This document shows, piece by piece, positions 21,160 to 33,125 of a stretch of DNA of 64,000 bases (position 1 is its first letter; each line of letters begins with the position of its first letter). Location: assembly GCA_043747875.1 (NCBI GenBank), contig JAYTOI010000203.1, positions 1 to 64,000 of the forward strand, read 5' to 3'. The position numbers were made by a program, and so were the translations under genes. The stretch comes from CADEED01 sp043747875 (GTDB lineage: Bacteria; Pseudomonadota; Gammaproteobacteria; Steroidobacterales; Steroidobacteraceae). The notes under the pieces are model-generated. The model made no database searches. It was not told the origin of the DNA and saw only the letters and a program-made list of their open reading frames with translations.

Positions 21160-21821
21160 ACGGGCGACGACTCGCCGGCATCGGGATGACGTCGGCGCGC
21201 ACCCGCGACCGGCTCATACATCGCCTGCAGGGGCAGGGCATCACCAACCTCGCGGTGCTCGACCGCATTCGCAATGTCCCGCGGCACATCTTCGTCGACG
21301 AGGCGATTGCATCACGCGCATACGAAGACACGGCGCTGCCGATCGGTTTCAGCCAGACCATCTCGCAGCCGTACATCGTGGCGCGCATGACCGAGGCGCT
21401 GCTCGACGGCGGGCGCAAGCTCGGCAAGGTGCTGGAGGTGGGCACGGGATGCGGCTATCAAACCGCAGTGCTCGCGCCGCTGGTGAAAAAGATCTACTCC
21501 ATCGAGCGCATCGCGCCGCTCGCGAAGCGCGCCAAGGCGACGCTCAAAGAGCTCGGCATCAAGAACGTGATGCTCAAGCACGGTGACGGCACGGTCGGGT
21601 GGAAATCGCAGAAGCCCTTCGACGCAATCCTGGTGGCGGCGGCGCCGCTGGCAGTGCCCGAGGCGCTGTTCGCACAGCTCGCGAACAACGGGCGGCTCAT
21701 CGTTCCCGTCGGTCCCGAAGGCGCGCAGAAGCTATTGCGGTTCACGCGCCGCGACGACCAGATCGACCGCGAAATCCTCGGCGCCGTGGCCTTCGTGCCG
21801 ATGCTCGGCGGTACCGCCTGA
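21156..21821 (+). CDS. pcm: protein-L-isoaspartate O-methyltransferase
   Basis: Pcm methylates isoaspartyl residues in aged proteins so that they can revert. The 221-residue product has VPRHIFVDEAIASRAYEDTA, ALPIGFSQTISQPYIVARMT and the SAM-binding motif LEVGTGCGYQTAVLAPL, then GDGTVGWKSQKPFDAILVAA. The GTG at 21156 overlaps the surE stop. In many relatives nlpD and rpoS follow; here a 375-bp gap and unrelated genes come next. Confidence 0.96.
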   Translation: MNGRRLAGIGMTSARTRDRLIHRLQGQGITNLAVLDRIRNVPRHIFVDEAIASRAYEDTALPIGFSQTISQPYIVARMTEALLDGGRKLGKVLEVGTGCGYQTAVLAPLVKKIYSIERIAPLAKRAKATLKELGIKNVMLKHGDGTVGWKSQKPFDAILVAAAPLAVPEALFAQLANNGRLIVPVGPEGAQKLLRFTRRDDQIDREILGAVAFVPMLGGTA

Positions 21822-22197
21822 CATTCGTGCAGCGCGCAATTCGGGCGATTTCTGGTGTTCGATTTTCTGCGTAAAACCTTGTTTGTGCTGGAAATGAGAG
21901 AGGTATCGGGTCCGCCGTCTTGTTGGACATACGGCCTGTCAGAAAGAGCCGGGCTTGTCAGTAGGTATTTAACATGTTTTCATGTCGCCGCTTGCCGACA
22001 TCTCCTCACGAATGTAACGAGGAAATCCGGTTGAAGGCACAGGGGAGAACGGGGAAGTCGCGGATACAAGAAGAACAATCCGATTAGAAGAAGAAGAAAT
22101 TCGCCAGTAATCGAGTCTGTCAGCTTCGAACATTGGCCTCGCTAAACAAACTTTCTCCCCCTGTGCCTTCACTCGGATCTCTTCGAAGGCGCGACCC
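21822..22197. other. intergenic region after pcm with an inverted repeat
   Basis: About 375 bp without a convincing gene, and lower in GC than its surroundings. GAAGGCACAGGGG (22033-22045) and CCCCTGTGCCTTC (22158-22170) are perfect 13-base inverted copies about 110 bases apart, with further partial pairing outside (CCGGTT/ACTCGG). The interior is purine-rich (AAGAAGAACAATCC, GAAGAAGAAGAAATTC). It could be a structured transcript or the scar of a short mobile repeat. A 78-codon minus-strand frame (21969-22205) spans it but looks like chance. Confidence 0.5.
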
Positions 22198-22566
22198 TCA
22201 GACAATCAGGATGGCGGCCAGCACGCGCCGCTCCTCGCCCACCAGCACGTTGTACGTGCGGCACGCGGCGCCCACTTCCATGACCTCGAGCCCGATCTTG
22301 CGCGTCGCGAATTCTGCGCGCAGCGCCGCGCGCGGAAAGGTCTGACGCGCTCCGGTCGACAATACGACGATCTGCGGCTGCTTCTCGAACAGCGCCGCGA
22401 GATGCTCGACCGCCAGTTCGCCGACGCTGTGCGGCATCCACGGATCGATCGTCGTCGCAGTCACGATGCAGCTCGCGCGCAGCTCCTGTTCGCCGATGGC
22501 GATGAAGTCGGCGCCATATCGGCGGATGAGGTTGATGCCTTCCTGACGCTGCTGAGTGAATTTCAT
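22198..22566 (-). CDS. Mth938-like domain protein
   Basis: This 122-residue protein belongs to the Mth938/NDUFAF3-like (DUF498) family of unknown bacterial function. INLIRRYGADFIAIGEQELR opens it, and LFEKQPQIVVLSTGARQTFP and GLEVMEVGAACRTYNVLVGE are the typical core strands. The ATG at 22564-22566 (MKFTQQRQEG) is the family start; the open frame extends eight codons further without support. It is divergent from the COG4255-like gene with about 20 bases between starts, so the two share a control region. Confidence 0.85.
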   Translation of the reverse strand: MKFTQQRQEGINLIRRYGADFIAIGEQELRASCIVTATTIDPWMPHSVGELAVEHLAALFEKQPQIVVLSTGARQTFPRAALRAEFATRKIGLEVMEVGAACRTYNVLVGEERRVLAAILIV

Positions 22567-22588
22567 GGGTCCGCTATACGATACCGGC

Positions 22589-23620
22589 ATGCGACGCTTG
22601 ACGCTGATTCTCTCCGATCTGTACCTGCCGGAGGACGGCGGCCGCGACGCGTCGACAACGCCGATCTACCTGCCGCATTTCGAATGGCTGCTGCGTTTTG
22701 CAGACGCGCGCGTCTCTATTGGCGACTGGCGCGGCTGGCTCGCCAGGCGACTAGGCCGCGCGGCGCTGCTGCGCCTTCCGTACGCACAGCTTGCGGCACG
22801 CGTCTTGCTCGCGCCCGGGCAGGCGCAGTCGCGCGGCGCGTGGCTCGCCGTTCCGGTACATCTCGAAGCGCGCCTCGATCACGTGCGGCTCGTCGACCGC
22901 GGGTTGCTGCGCACGACTGCGGAAGAGCGCGCGCATTGGTGCGCCGCGTTCGCGCGGGATTTCGGCGACGCACAGGCGTTGTTCGATGCTGGAGCACGCG
23001 GGTTTCTACTCACGGGAATCGAGACCGGCGCTGCCGTCACCACCGATCCGGCGCGCTTGCTCGACAGTGACGTCGGTGCCGCGTTGCCGCCGGCGCATGC
23101 CGGTGCGCTGCGTCGTCTGGCCGCGGAGATCGAGATGTGGCTGCACGATGCGCCGCTCAATCTGGCGCGCGCACGCGCCGGGCAACTGACCGTGTCCGCG
23201 CTGTGGCTCTGGGGTGGCGGCGCGTACGAATCGCCGGGCCCCGAGCCCTCTGTACAGAGCGCGAGTCAGGCGACGATGGTTTTTTACGGTGAAGATCCGT
23301 GGCTCGCGGCGTTGGCGCGCGAAACCACCGGCCGGTTGCTCGAGCCTGCGCCGCCGCATTTCGACGCGTTGCCCGAAATGGAGCATTCGATCGTCGAGCT
23401 TGCGAACAACGGCGCCGCCGCGGAGTCGCTGCCGCAGCTCGATGTCCAGTGGCTCGCTCCGGCGCGCGCGGCGCTCGAGCGCCGTGCGCTCGATGAGCTC
23501 GAGATCGTCGCCAACGATGGCTGCTTCCGCGTGTCGCGGCATGCGGGGCTGCGATTCTGGAGGCGCCGTCGTCACTGGCTCGAAAACCTGCGGCACCCGG
23601 CGCGCCAGGCGAAGGCATAA
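22589..23620 (+). CDS. conserved protein upstream of recJ (COG4255-like)
   Basis: This 343-residue soluble protein starts MRRLTLILSDLYLPEDGG and contains LPHFEWLLRFADAR, VSALWLWGGGAYESPG, VFYGEDPWLAALARET and a basic end GLRFWRRRRHWLENLRHP. Similar proteins precede recJ in Pseudomonas and Xanthomonas relatives and have been labelled as related to cofactor-independent phosphoglycerate mutase. LSDLYLP and LWGGG loosely fit the alkaline-phosphatase superfamily, but I see no full set of metal ligands. recJ begins 11 bases later, so they are probably co-transcribed. Confidence 0.8.
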   Translation: MRRLTLILSDLYLPEDGGRDASTTPIYLPHFEWLLRFADARVSIGDWRGWLARRLGRAALLRLPYAQLAARVLLAPGQAQSRGAWLAVPVHLEARLDHVRLVDRGLLRTTAEERAHWCAAFARDFGDAQALFDAGARGFLLTGIETGAAVTTDPARLLDSDVGAALPPAHAGALRRLAAEIEMWLHDAPLNLARARAGQLTVSALWLWGGGAYESPGPEPSVQSASQATMVFYGEDPWLAALARETTGRLLEPAPPHFDALPEMEHSIVELANNGAAAESLPQLDVQWLAPARAALERRALDELEIVANDGCFRVSRHAGLRFWRRRRHWLENLRHPARQAKA

Positions 23621-23631
23621 TCGCGCCACTC

Positions 23632-25344
23632 ATGGATCTGGTCATCGAACGCCGCACGATCTGCGACACCGCCACCTTCGATGCGTGTCTGCACCCGGTG
23701 CTGCGGCGCGCATACGCCGCGCGCGGTCTGCATTCGAGCGACGACCTTGCGCTCACGCTCGATCGTCTCGTGCCCGTCGGCACGCTCGAGAGCATCGACG
23801 CTGCGGTCGCGCTGCTGCTCGAGCATCGCGAGCGGCGCATCCTCGTGGTCGGCGACTTCGACGCCGATGGCGCGACGAGTACCGCGCTCATCGTGCGCTG
23901 CCTGCGCGCCTGGGGATTTTCAGCGGTCGATTTCCTGGTGCCGAACCGCTTCGAATTCGGCTACGGCCTCACGCCCGAGATTGTCGGGTTGGCGGCGCTG
24001 CGCGCGCCGTCGCTCATCGTCACCGTGGACAACGGCATCTCGAGCATCGTCGGTGTCGCCGCCGCGCGGGCGCGTGGTATCCAGGTGCTCATCACCGATC
24101 ATCATCTGCCGGGCGCGGCGCTGCCGGCGGCCGATGTGATCGTGAATCCGAATCTGCCCGACAGTCGCTTCGGCTCGCGCGCGATGGCCGGCGTGGGCGT
24201 GGCGTTCTACGTGATGGCCGCGTTGCGGCGCGCGCTCGACGTGCGCGGCACGGTGGTGATGCCGCCGGTCACTGACTTTCTCGACCTCGTCGCGCTCGGC
24301 ACGGTCGCCGATCTCGTGCCGCTCGATGCGAACAATCGCGTGCTCGTGGCGCAGGGCCTGCGGCGCATCCGCGCTGGCCGCGCGGTCCCGGGCATCCGCG
24401 CGCTGCTGTCGATCGGCCAGCGCAATGGCGCGCAGATCACGGCTGCGGACCTGGGATTCACGATCGGGCCGCGGCTCAATGCCGCCGGCCGTCTCGATGA
24501 CATGTCGATCGGCATCCGCTGTCTGCTGGCCGACAATGATGCCGAGGCACTGGCGCTCGCGCTGCGGCTCGACGCGCTGAACGTGGAGCGGCGCGAGATC
24601 GAGGCGAAAATGCAGAGCGTCGCACTCGCGGCGGTCAAGAGCCTGCGCGATCCGGACGCCGGAGGTCCGACGCGCCACGGTGTTTGTTTGTTCGATCCGC
24701 AGTGGCACCAGGGCGTGGTCGGGCTGGTCGCGGGACGCATCAAGGACCGCATCCGCCGTCCCGTCATCGCCTTCGCGCACGCGGGCGACGGTGTGCTGCG
24801 CGGCTCCGCGCGCTCCGTGCCCGGCATCCACATCCGCGACGTGCTCGACGGCATCGCGGCGCGCCATCCGGAGCTCATCAGCCGCTTTGGTGGCCACGCC
24901 ATGGCGGCGGGACTGTCCATCGAGGAGCGCCACCTCGACGCGTTCGCGCGTGCCTTCGACGAGGAAGTGGCGCGCTGGCGCGATCCGTCCATTCCATCCA
25001 ACCGCGTCGAGACCGACGGCGAGCTCGCGAGCGAGGAAATCGCGCTCGAGACCGCGCAGGCGCTGCGCGACGGCGGCCCGTGGGGGCAGGCGTTTCCCGA
25101 GCCGAGCTTCGACGGGCGGTTCGCAATCAAGAACGCACGCGTCGTGGGCGACAAGCATCTGAAGATGTGGGTGACGACCGGCGACGCGGCGCGCTCGTTC
25201 GACGCCATAGCGTTCAATTTCATTGTCTCGGGGGATTCTCCGCAGCTGCCGGACGGTGAAGTGCGCCTTGTCTACCGGCTCGACATCAACGAGTACCGCG
25301 GCGAGCGACGGTTGCAACTGCTCGTCGATCACGTGATGCGATGA
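23632..25344 (+). CDS. recJ: single-stranded-DNA-specific exonuclease RecJ
   Basis: RecJ is a 5'-3' exonuclease on single-stranded DNA in RecF-pathway repair, mismatch repair and fork processing. The 570-residue product has the DHH/DHHA1 architecture: VVGDFDADGATSTALIV, FEFGYGLTPEIV, TVDNGISS, VLITDHHLPGA, then FGGHAMAAGLSIEERHLDAF in the C-terminal domain. It overlaps the next gene by ATGA and belongs to the recJ-GNAT-prfB-lysS-murI run. Confidence 0.96.
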   Translation: MDLVIERRTICDTATFDACLHPVLRRAYAARGLHSSDDLALTLDRLVPVGTLESIDAAVALLLEHRERRILVVGDFDADGATSTALIVRCLRAWGFSAVDFLVPNRFEFGYGLTPEIVGLAALRAPSLIVTVDNGISSIVGVAAARARGIQVLITDHHLPGAALPAADVIVNPNLPDSRFGSRAMAGVGVAFYVMAALRRALDVRGTVVMPPVTDFLDLVALGTVADLVPLDANNRVLVAQGLRRIRAGRAVPGIRALLSIGQRNGAQITAADLGFTIGPRLNAAGRLDDMSIGIRCLLADNDAEALALALRLDALNVERREIEAKMQSVALAAVKSLRDPDAGGPTRHGVCLFDPQWHQGVVGLVAGRIKDRIRRPVIAFAHAGDGVLRGSARSVPGIHIRDVLDGIAARHPELISRFGGHAMAAGLSIEERHLDAFARAFDEEVARWRDPSIPSNRVETDGELASEEIALETAQALRDGGPWGQAFPEPSFDGRFAIKNARVVGDKHLKMWVTTGDAARSFDAIAFNFIVSGDSPQLPDGEVRLVYRLDINEYRGERRLQLLVDHVMR

Positions 25345-25823
25345 CGGCGCCGCAGGCTAGCTACATCATCCGCCCCTGCGATCCGCTCGAGCCCGGAGTG
25401 CGCGCGCTGATCGCCGAGCTCGATGCGTTCAACTCGGCGCTGTATCCGGCCGAGAGCAATCACTTCGATTCGCCCGAGACGCTGGCCAACACGCTGATCA
25501 CGACGCAGGGCGTGTTCCTGGTGGTCGAGCAGAACGGCGAGCTCGTCGGCTGCGGTGCAGCGAAGCACTGCGGCCAGTGGGCCGAGCTCAAGCGCATGTA
25601 CCTCAAGCCCAAGGCGCGCGGCGGCGGCATCGCGCTCGCCATGCTGGTGAAGTTGCTCGACTGGGCGCGCGGGCAGGGGCTGCCGCTGGCGCGGCTGGAG
25701 ACGGGCAATGTCAGCGTCGGCGCGTTGAAGCTCTACCGCCGCGCGGGGTTCAAGGAAGTCCCGGCGTTTCCCCCTTACCAGCCGGATCCTTTGTCGATAT
25801 TCATGGAACGTCAGCTCAGGTAG
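25341..25823 (+). CDS. GNAT-family N-acetyltransferase
   Basis: This 160-residue single GNAT domain has the acetyl-CoA-binding segment ELKRMYLKPKARGGGIALAM (Arg-x-x-Gly-x-Gly-like: RGGGIA), with LARLETGNVSVGALKLYRRA and GFKEVPAFPPY following. The sequence resembles PhnO/YjgM-like small acetyltransferases; the acceptor is unknown. Its ATG overlaps the recJ stop, so translation is coupled. prfB follows after 44 bases. Confidence 0.88.
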   Translation: MTAPQASYIIRPCDPLEPGVRALIAELDAFNSALYPAESNHFDSPETLANTLITTQGVFLVVEQNGELVGCGAAKHCGQWAELKRMYLKPKARGGGIALAMLVKLLDWARGQGLPLARLETGNVSVGALKLYRRAGFKEVPAFPPYQPDPLSIFMERQLR

Positions 25824-25867
25824 GATGCGCGCCCGCCCAATCCATCGAAAAATGGCTCGATTCCCAT

Positions 25868-28524
<2,657 letters not shown>

Positions 28525-28528
<4 letters not shown>

Positions 28529-29337
28529 GCGTGGCCGACACCCGACCCATCGGCGTGTTCGATTCGGGTGTCGGCGGCCTCACGGTGCTGCGCGCGTTGA
28601 TCGCGGCGCTGCCACACGAGGATTTCGTCTACCTCGGCGATACCGCGCGGCTGCCGTACGGCACCAAGAGTCCGGAGACAGTGGCGCGTTATTCGGTGCG
28701 CGCCGCCGAGGCGTTGGACGCGCAGGGCATCAAGGCACTGGTCGTCGCGTGCAACACCGCGTCCGCAACGGCATTGCCGGCGCTGCGTACGCGGTTTCCC
28801 ACGCTGCCCATCAGCGGTGTCATCGAACCCGGCGCGCGCGCTGCCTGCGACGCCAGCACCACCGGACGCATCGCCGTGCTCGCGACCGAGGGCACGGTGA
28901 ACGGCGGCGCATATGGGCGCGCCATCCTTGCGCTGCGTCCGGGCGCGTACGTCACGCAGGTGGCGTGCCAGGTGTTCGTCGCGCTGGCGGAAGAGGGGTG
29001 GAGCGAAGGCCCGGCCGTCGACGCCGTCGCCGAGCGCTACCTGGCGCACCTCGATGGGCGTATCGATACCGTCGTGCTGGGCTGCACGCATTTTCCGCTG
29101 CTGTCCGCGTCCATCGTCCGGCAGCTCGGGTCCGGCCGGCGCGTGGTGGATTCCGCGGCGACCACGGCACGTGCCACGGCGCAGGATCTGGCCGCGCGTG
29201 CGCTCGCGGCGGGCCCGGCACGCACCGGGTCGTTGCGCCTGCTGGCAACCGATAGTCCGGAGCGTTTTGCCCGTGTCGGCGCGCGATTTTTAGGCTCGTC
29301 GATCGCCGCCAAGGCGGTCGAGTCGATCGATCTCTAG
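28525..29337 (+). CDS. murI: glutamate racemase
   Basis: MurI makes D-glutamate for peptidoglycan. The 270-residue product has IGVFDSGVGGLTVLRAL, FVYLGDTARLPYGTKS, and the two catalytic cysteines in VVACNTASATALP and VVLGCTHFPLLS. The start overlaps the lysS stop by ATGA. It ends the recJ-to-murI run; no clear terminator follows. Confidence 0.96.
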
Positions 29338-29414
29338 GTTCCTTAGATACTTTCCTTAAGGCAGGTACACTTGGCGCACGCTCCGAACGCGACCGAAACA
29401 ACAAGGGAAGTTTG

Positions 29415-30281
29415 ATGAGAGAGAGATCAGGTGCCGCGCAAGACCGCGTTGTCACACCGATGCGCTACGGCTTCGCCGATACGCTCAGCGGGCAGCTGCA
29501 CTTCCGGGCCTGCGGTGCCGGACCCGACATCGTGCTGCTCCCCTGGCTGCCGGGCAGCGGGCGCATGTTCGACCACGTGATGCCGCATCTGGCGCGCGCC
29601 GGCTTTCGTGCCATCGCCTTCGACGTTGCGGGCTCGGGTCGCTCGCACAAGAAAAATCGCAACTGGACCATGCAGCAGTACGCCGCCGACATCCTCGAGG
29701 CCTGCGGTTCGCTACACACCGTTCCATACACCGTCATCGGCGGTCGTTTCTCCGCGTCGATCGCCGTCGAGATGCTGCTCGCCGCACCCGCGCAGGTGAC
29801 CGGTGCCGTGCTCGACGGCGTCCCCGGCCTCGCGCCCGAAGAGCTGCGCAAGATGACGACGCCCACGGCGGGGTTGTCGCCCAAGCTCGGCGCCGATGGC
29901 GCGCACAAGAGCTTCGCGTTCGAGGTCACGGTGCGCACGCTCAAAGATTGGGACCCGGCGTTCGAGCTCACACCCGAGACGTTGCCGCTCGTCTATGAAT
30001 ACATGCGCGACTATCTCGAGCTCGGCTACGAAGCGATCGCGGCCGACAGCGACGCGCGTGGCGGCAGGGCCGGCTACGACGTACTCGCGCGGCTCGGCGA
30101 AGTGTCGCAGCGTGTCCTCGTCATGACCTCGGATTCCGACTCGCTCGCGCCGGCTTACAATCGCGCGCTCGAGCGCGCACGCAACTCGCGCGGTCACAAA
30201 TTCGAAGGCAGCCATCCGGTGCTGACGCCCGCGCGCGCCGCCGAGTACGCGCAGGTACTAATCTCCTTCGCACGTCGCTGA
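29415..30281 (+). CDS. alpha/beta-hydrolase fold protein lacking the nucleophile
   Basis: This 288-residue protein has a full alpha/beta-hydrolase layout: the oxyanion-loop region VLLPWLPGSGRMFDHVMPHL, AIAFDVAGSGRS, then the nucleophile elbow. Where family members read VIGHSMGG, this one has VIGGRFSASIAVEM, so Arg111 replaces the catalytic Ser and the second Gly is lost. The acid (MTSDSDSLAP) and base (GSHPVLTPA) positions remain. It may be a non-hydrolytic member or use another residue. GGGAAG precedes the ATG at 29415. It stands alone after murI. Confidence 0.85.
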   Translation: MRERSGAAQDRVVTPMRYGFADTLSGQLHFRACGAGPDIVLLPWLPGSGRMFDHVMPHLARAGFRAIAFDVAGSGRSHKKNRNWTMQQYAADILEACGSLHTVPYTVIGGRFSASIAVEMLLAAPAQVTGAVLDGVPGLAPEELRKMTTPTAGLSPKLGADGAHKSFAFEVTVRTLKDWDPAFELTPETLPLVYEYMRDYLELGYEAIAADSDARGGRAGYDVLARLGEVSQRVLVMTSDSDSLAPAYNRALERARNSRGHKFEGSHPVLTPARAAEYAQVLISFARR

Positions 30282-30329
30282 TTCGCGGATTCGGGTTCCG
30301 CCGGCTCAGCGCCGGTAGAGGTCGTATCG

Positions 30330-33125
30330 ATGCAATTCGTGTTGACGCTGGTCGGGCTGGTGCTCGGTGGCATGCTGGCCGAGTGGGCCGGCGCTTTGGC
30401 GGGCGCCGCGCTCGGATACGCGATCGGCATGCACCTGAGTATTCGCGCGCGTCTCGACGCGCAGGACGAAGTGCTCGCGCGGCTCGAACGGCACGAGCGC
30501 GAGCGCGCGTTTCAGGACCGCAAATCGGCGCCGGCTCCAGAGCCGCGCGTGGCGCCTGTCTACGAAAAAGAAACGCCGGCATCGCGCGCGCCGCGTCCGC
30601 TGCCTGAGCCCACTCGCGCGTTGTCCCCAAGCACTGTGTCTGGTCCGGTCGCCGATTCGAAGTGGCAGCCGACGAATGCGGCCACGGGCTTTGCCGATGC
30701 GCCAGCCGACGCCACGCGCACCGAACCGCCGCCGCTGGCGCGCGAACCGCTGCGCGCGCCGCGCAGGATCGCCGATGAGCACGAATTCCCGAGCATCGTC
30801 GGCGCGATTCGCGACTGGTTCCTCGGCGGCAATCTCGTGGTGCGCGTCGGCATCGTGGTGCTGTTCATCGGCGTGGGTTTCCTGCTCAAGTTCGCCGTCG
30901 ACCGCAACATGCTGCCGATCGAATTCCGTCTCGCGGGCGCGGCGCTCGGCGGCGCCGCGCTGCTGGTGCTCGGCTGGCGCATGCGCGACCGGATGCGCTC
31001 GTATGCGCTCGCGCTGCAGGGCGGTGGTGTCGGCCTGCTGTATCTCACCGCGTTCGCGGCCCTGAAGTTCTACGACCTGCTGCCGGCCGGAGCTACCTTC
31101 GCGATGCTCGTGGCGGTGGCCGCGCTCGCGGCGTTTCTCGCGGTCGGCCAGAACGCGCTGGTGCTGGCGGTGCTCGGCGCGCTTGGCGGATTCATGGCGC
31201 CGATCCTCACCTCCACGGGCGAGGGCAATCACGTCGTCCTGTTCAGCTATTACGCATTGCTCAACGCCGGCATCGTCGCCATCGCGTGGTTCAAGGCGTG
31301 GCGGCCGCTCAATCTGCTCGCGTTCGTGTTCACGTACGGCATCGGCACGGCGTGGGGCGTGTTGCGCTACGCGCCGGAGAACTTCGCGACGACCGAGCCG
31401 TTCGTGGTGCTGTTCTTCTTCATGTTCGTCGCGGTCGCGCTGCTGTTCGCGCTGCGCACCGCGCCGCGCCTGACGGACTACGTCGACGGCACGCTGGTGT
31501 TCGGTACGCCAGTGGTCACGATGCTGCTGCAGTCCGCGCTGGTACGGGGCCGTCCGTACGCGCTGGCATTCAGCGCGCTCGCGCTCAGCGCGGTCTATCT
31601 ATTCCTCGCCAGCTACATCTGGCGCCGGCGCCGCGAGCAGTTGCGCCTGCTGGCCGAATCCTTCCTCGCGCTCGGCGTGGCGTTCGCGACGCTGGCGGTG
31701 CCGCTGGCGCTCGACGGTCACTGGACCGCCGGCACATGGGCGCTCGAGGGCGCCGCGATCTTCTGGATCGGCTTGCGCCAGGACCGCGGCCTCGCGATCG
31801 CATCCGGCCTGCTGCTGCAGTTGGGCGCGGCGTTCGCATTCGCGGTGGGGCACGACGTCGTGCCGGCGCACGTTCCGCTCGCGAACAGCGAGTTCGTCGG
31901 CGCGCTGTTGATCGCCGTCGGCGGTCTCGCCACCGCGCGCGTCGCGCATCGGTATGGCGGGCAGTTGCCGCGCAATTTCCACTGGCTCACGGCGGTGCCG
32001 TTTTATTGGGCGTTGTGCTGGTGGTCGTTCGCCGGATTGAACGAGATGGTCGAGTTCGTGGCGGAGCGGCATTGGCTGGCCGCCACTGTGGGGTTCGCGA
32101 CGTCGACGGCGCTCGGCTGCGTCGCGCTATCGCGCTGGGACGATTGGCAGGTGGCGCGCACGCCGCCCGTGCTTCTGTTACCCGTGATGCTGATCCTGGC
32201 GGTCGCGGGCCTGATCGATGACGACCATCTGCTGGTCGGCGCCGGCGTGTACGCGTGGCCCGCGGCGCTCGTGGCGTGGATCTGGCTGCTGCGCTGGCGT
32301 GATCGCCACGTGCAGTCCGCCACCGAGCCCGTGCTGCATCTCGTCACGCTGTGGTTCGTGGTGGCGGTGTCGACGCTCGAGCTCGCGTGGCAGATCGAGA
32401 ATCTGAAGCTCGGCGACGCGGCCTGGCATCGCATCGTGTCGGGGCTGGTGCCGACACTGGCGCTGGCGGCCATTTTGATGCCGGCGATGCGCGCGCGCTG
32501 GCCGGTGAGCACGCACGAACGCACCTACACGGGCGTCGGCGTGGCGGCGCTGGCGCTGTACCTGTGGGTGTGGGTGATGGCCCTGAATTTCGATGACGCC
32601 GGCGCACGGCCCTTGCCCTATCTACCCATCGCCAATCCGGTCGAGATCGTGCAGACCCTAGCGCTGGCGGGAATCGCGAGCTGGCTGTTGCACCTGCGGC
32701 GCACCGCGGCGAACCGCTGGCAGCAGCCGGATACGCGCCGCGTCCTGCTGGGCGGATTCGCGTCAGGTGTGTTCGCGCTGCTGAACGCGATGCTCCTGCG
32801 GTTCATTCATCACGCCTCCGGCATCGCCTACGAGCTCGACGTGCTCATGGCGTCGACGCTCGTGCAGGCGTCGTTGTCCATCTTCTGGGGCGTCCTCGCG
32901 CTCGGCAGCATGGTGTTCGGCACCCAGCGCCTGCAGCGCATGGTGTGGTTCGCGGGCGCGGGGCTGCTGGCCGTCGTGCTCGCCAAGATGTTCCTCGTGG
33001 ACCTGTCGCGCACCGGCACCGTGGCGCGCATAGTTTCGTTCATCGGCGTCGGAGTGCTGATGCTCATCATCGGACGATTCTCGCCGATGCCTCCGGCGGC
33101 GGTCGCAGCAGAGGCGGTGCGATGA
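30330..33125 (+). CDS. DUF2339 multi-spanning membrane protein
   Basis: This very large membrane protein (931 residues) has an N-terminal helix, a short charged coiled-coil stretch (LDAQDEVLARLERHERERAF), a Pro/Ala-rich linker (about residues 70-150), and then more than 20 hydrophobic segments to the end. The segment FLGGNLVVRVGIVVLFIGVG (about residue 165) is the family's hallmark start of the membrane part. DUF2339 proteins are widespread and of unknown function; cell-envelope roles are often guessed. It overlaps the DUF3999 gene by ATGA, its usual partner. Confidence 0.9.
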   Translation: MQFVLTLVGLVLGGMLAEWAGALAGAALGYAIGMHLSIRARLDAQDEVLARLERHERERAFQDRKSAPAPEPRVAPVYEKETPASRAPRPLPEPTRALSPSTVSGPVADSKWQPTNAATGFADAPADATRTEPPPLAREPLRAPRRIADEHEFPSIVGAIRDWFLGGNLVVRVGIVVLFIGVGFLLKFAVDRNMLPIEFRLAGAALGGAALLVLGWRMRDRMRSYALALQGGGVGLLYLTAFAALKFYDLLPAGATFAMLVAVAALAAFLAVGQNALVLAVLGALGGFMAPILTSTGEGNHVVLFSYYALLNAGIVAIAWFKAWRPLNLLAFVFTYGIGTAWGVLRYAPENFATTEPFVVLFFFMFVAVALLFALRTAPRLTDYVDGTLVFGTPVVTMLLQSALVRGRPYALAFSALALSAVYLFLASYIWRRRREQLRLLAESFLALGVAFATLAVPLALDGHWTAGTWALEGAAIFWIGLRQDRGLAIASGLLLQLGAAFAFAVGHDVVPAHVPLANSEFVGALLIAVGGLATARVAHRYGGQLPRNFHWLTAVPFYWALCWWSFAGLNEMVEFVAERHWLAATVGFATSTALGCVALSRWDDWQVARTPPVLLLPVMLILAVAGLIDDDHLLVGAGVYAWPAALVAWIWLLRWRDRHVQSATEPVLHLVTLWFVVAVSTLELAWQIENLKLGDAAWHRIVSGLVPTLALAAILMPAMRARWPVSTHERTYTGVGVAALALYLWVWVMALNFDDAGARPLPYLPIANPVEIVQTLALAGIASWLLHLRRTAANRWQQPDTRRVLLGGFASGVFALLNAMLLRFIHHASGIAYELDVLMASTLVQASLSIFWGVLALGSMVFGTQRLQRMVWFAGAGLLAVVLAKMFLVDLSRTGTVARIVSFIGVGVLMLIIGRFSPMPPAAVAAEAVR

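Noticed and set aside
21969..22205. 78-codon minus-strand frame in the gap after pcm
   Set aside because: It has no family pattern and no good ribosome binding site, and it spans the inverted repeat, which explains the sequence better.
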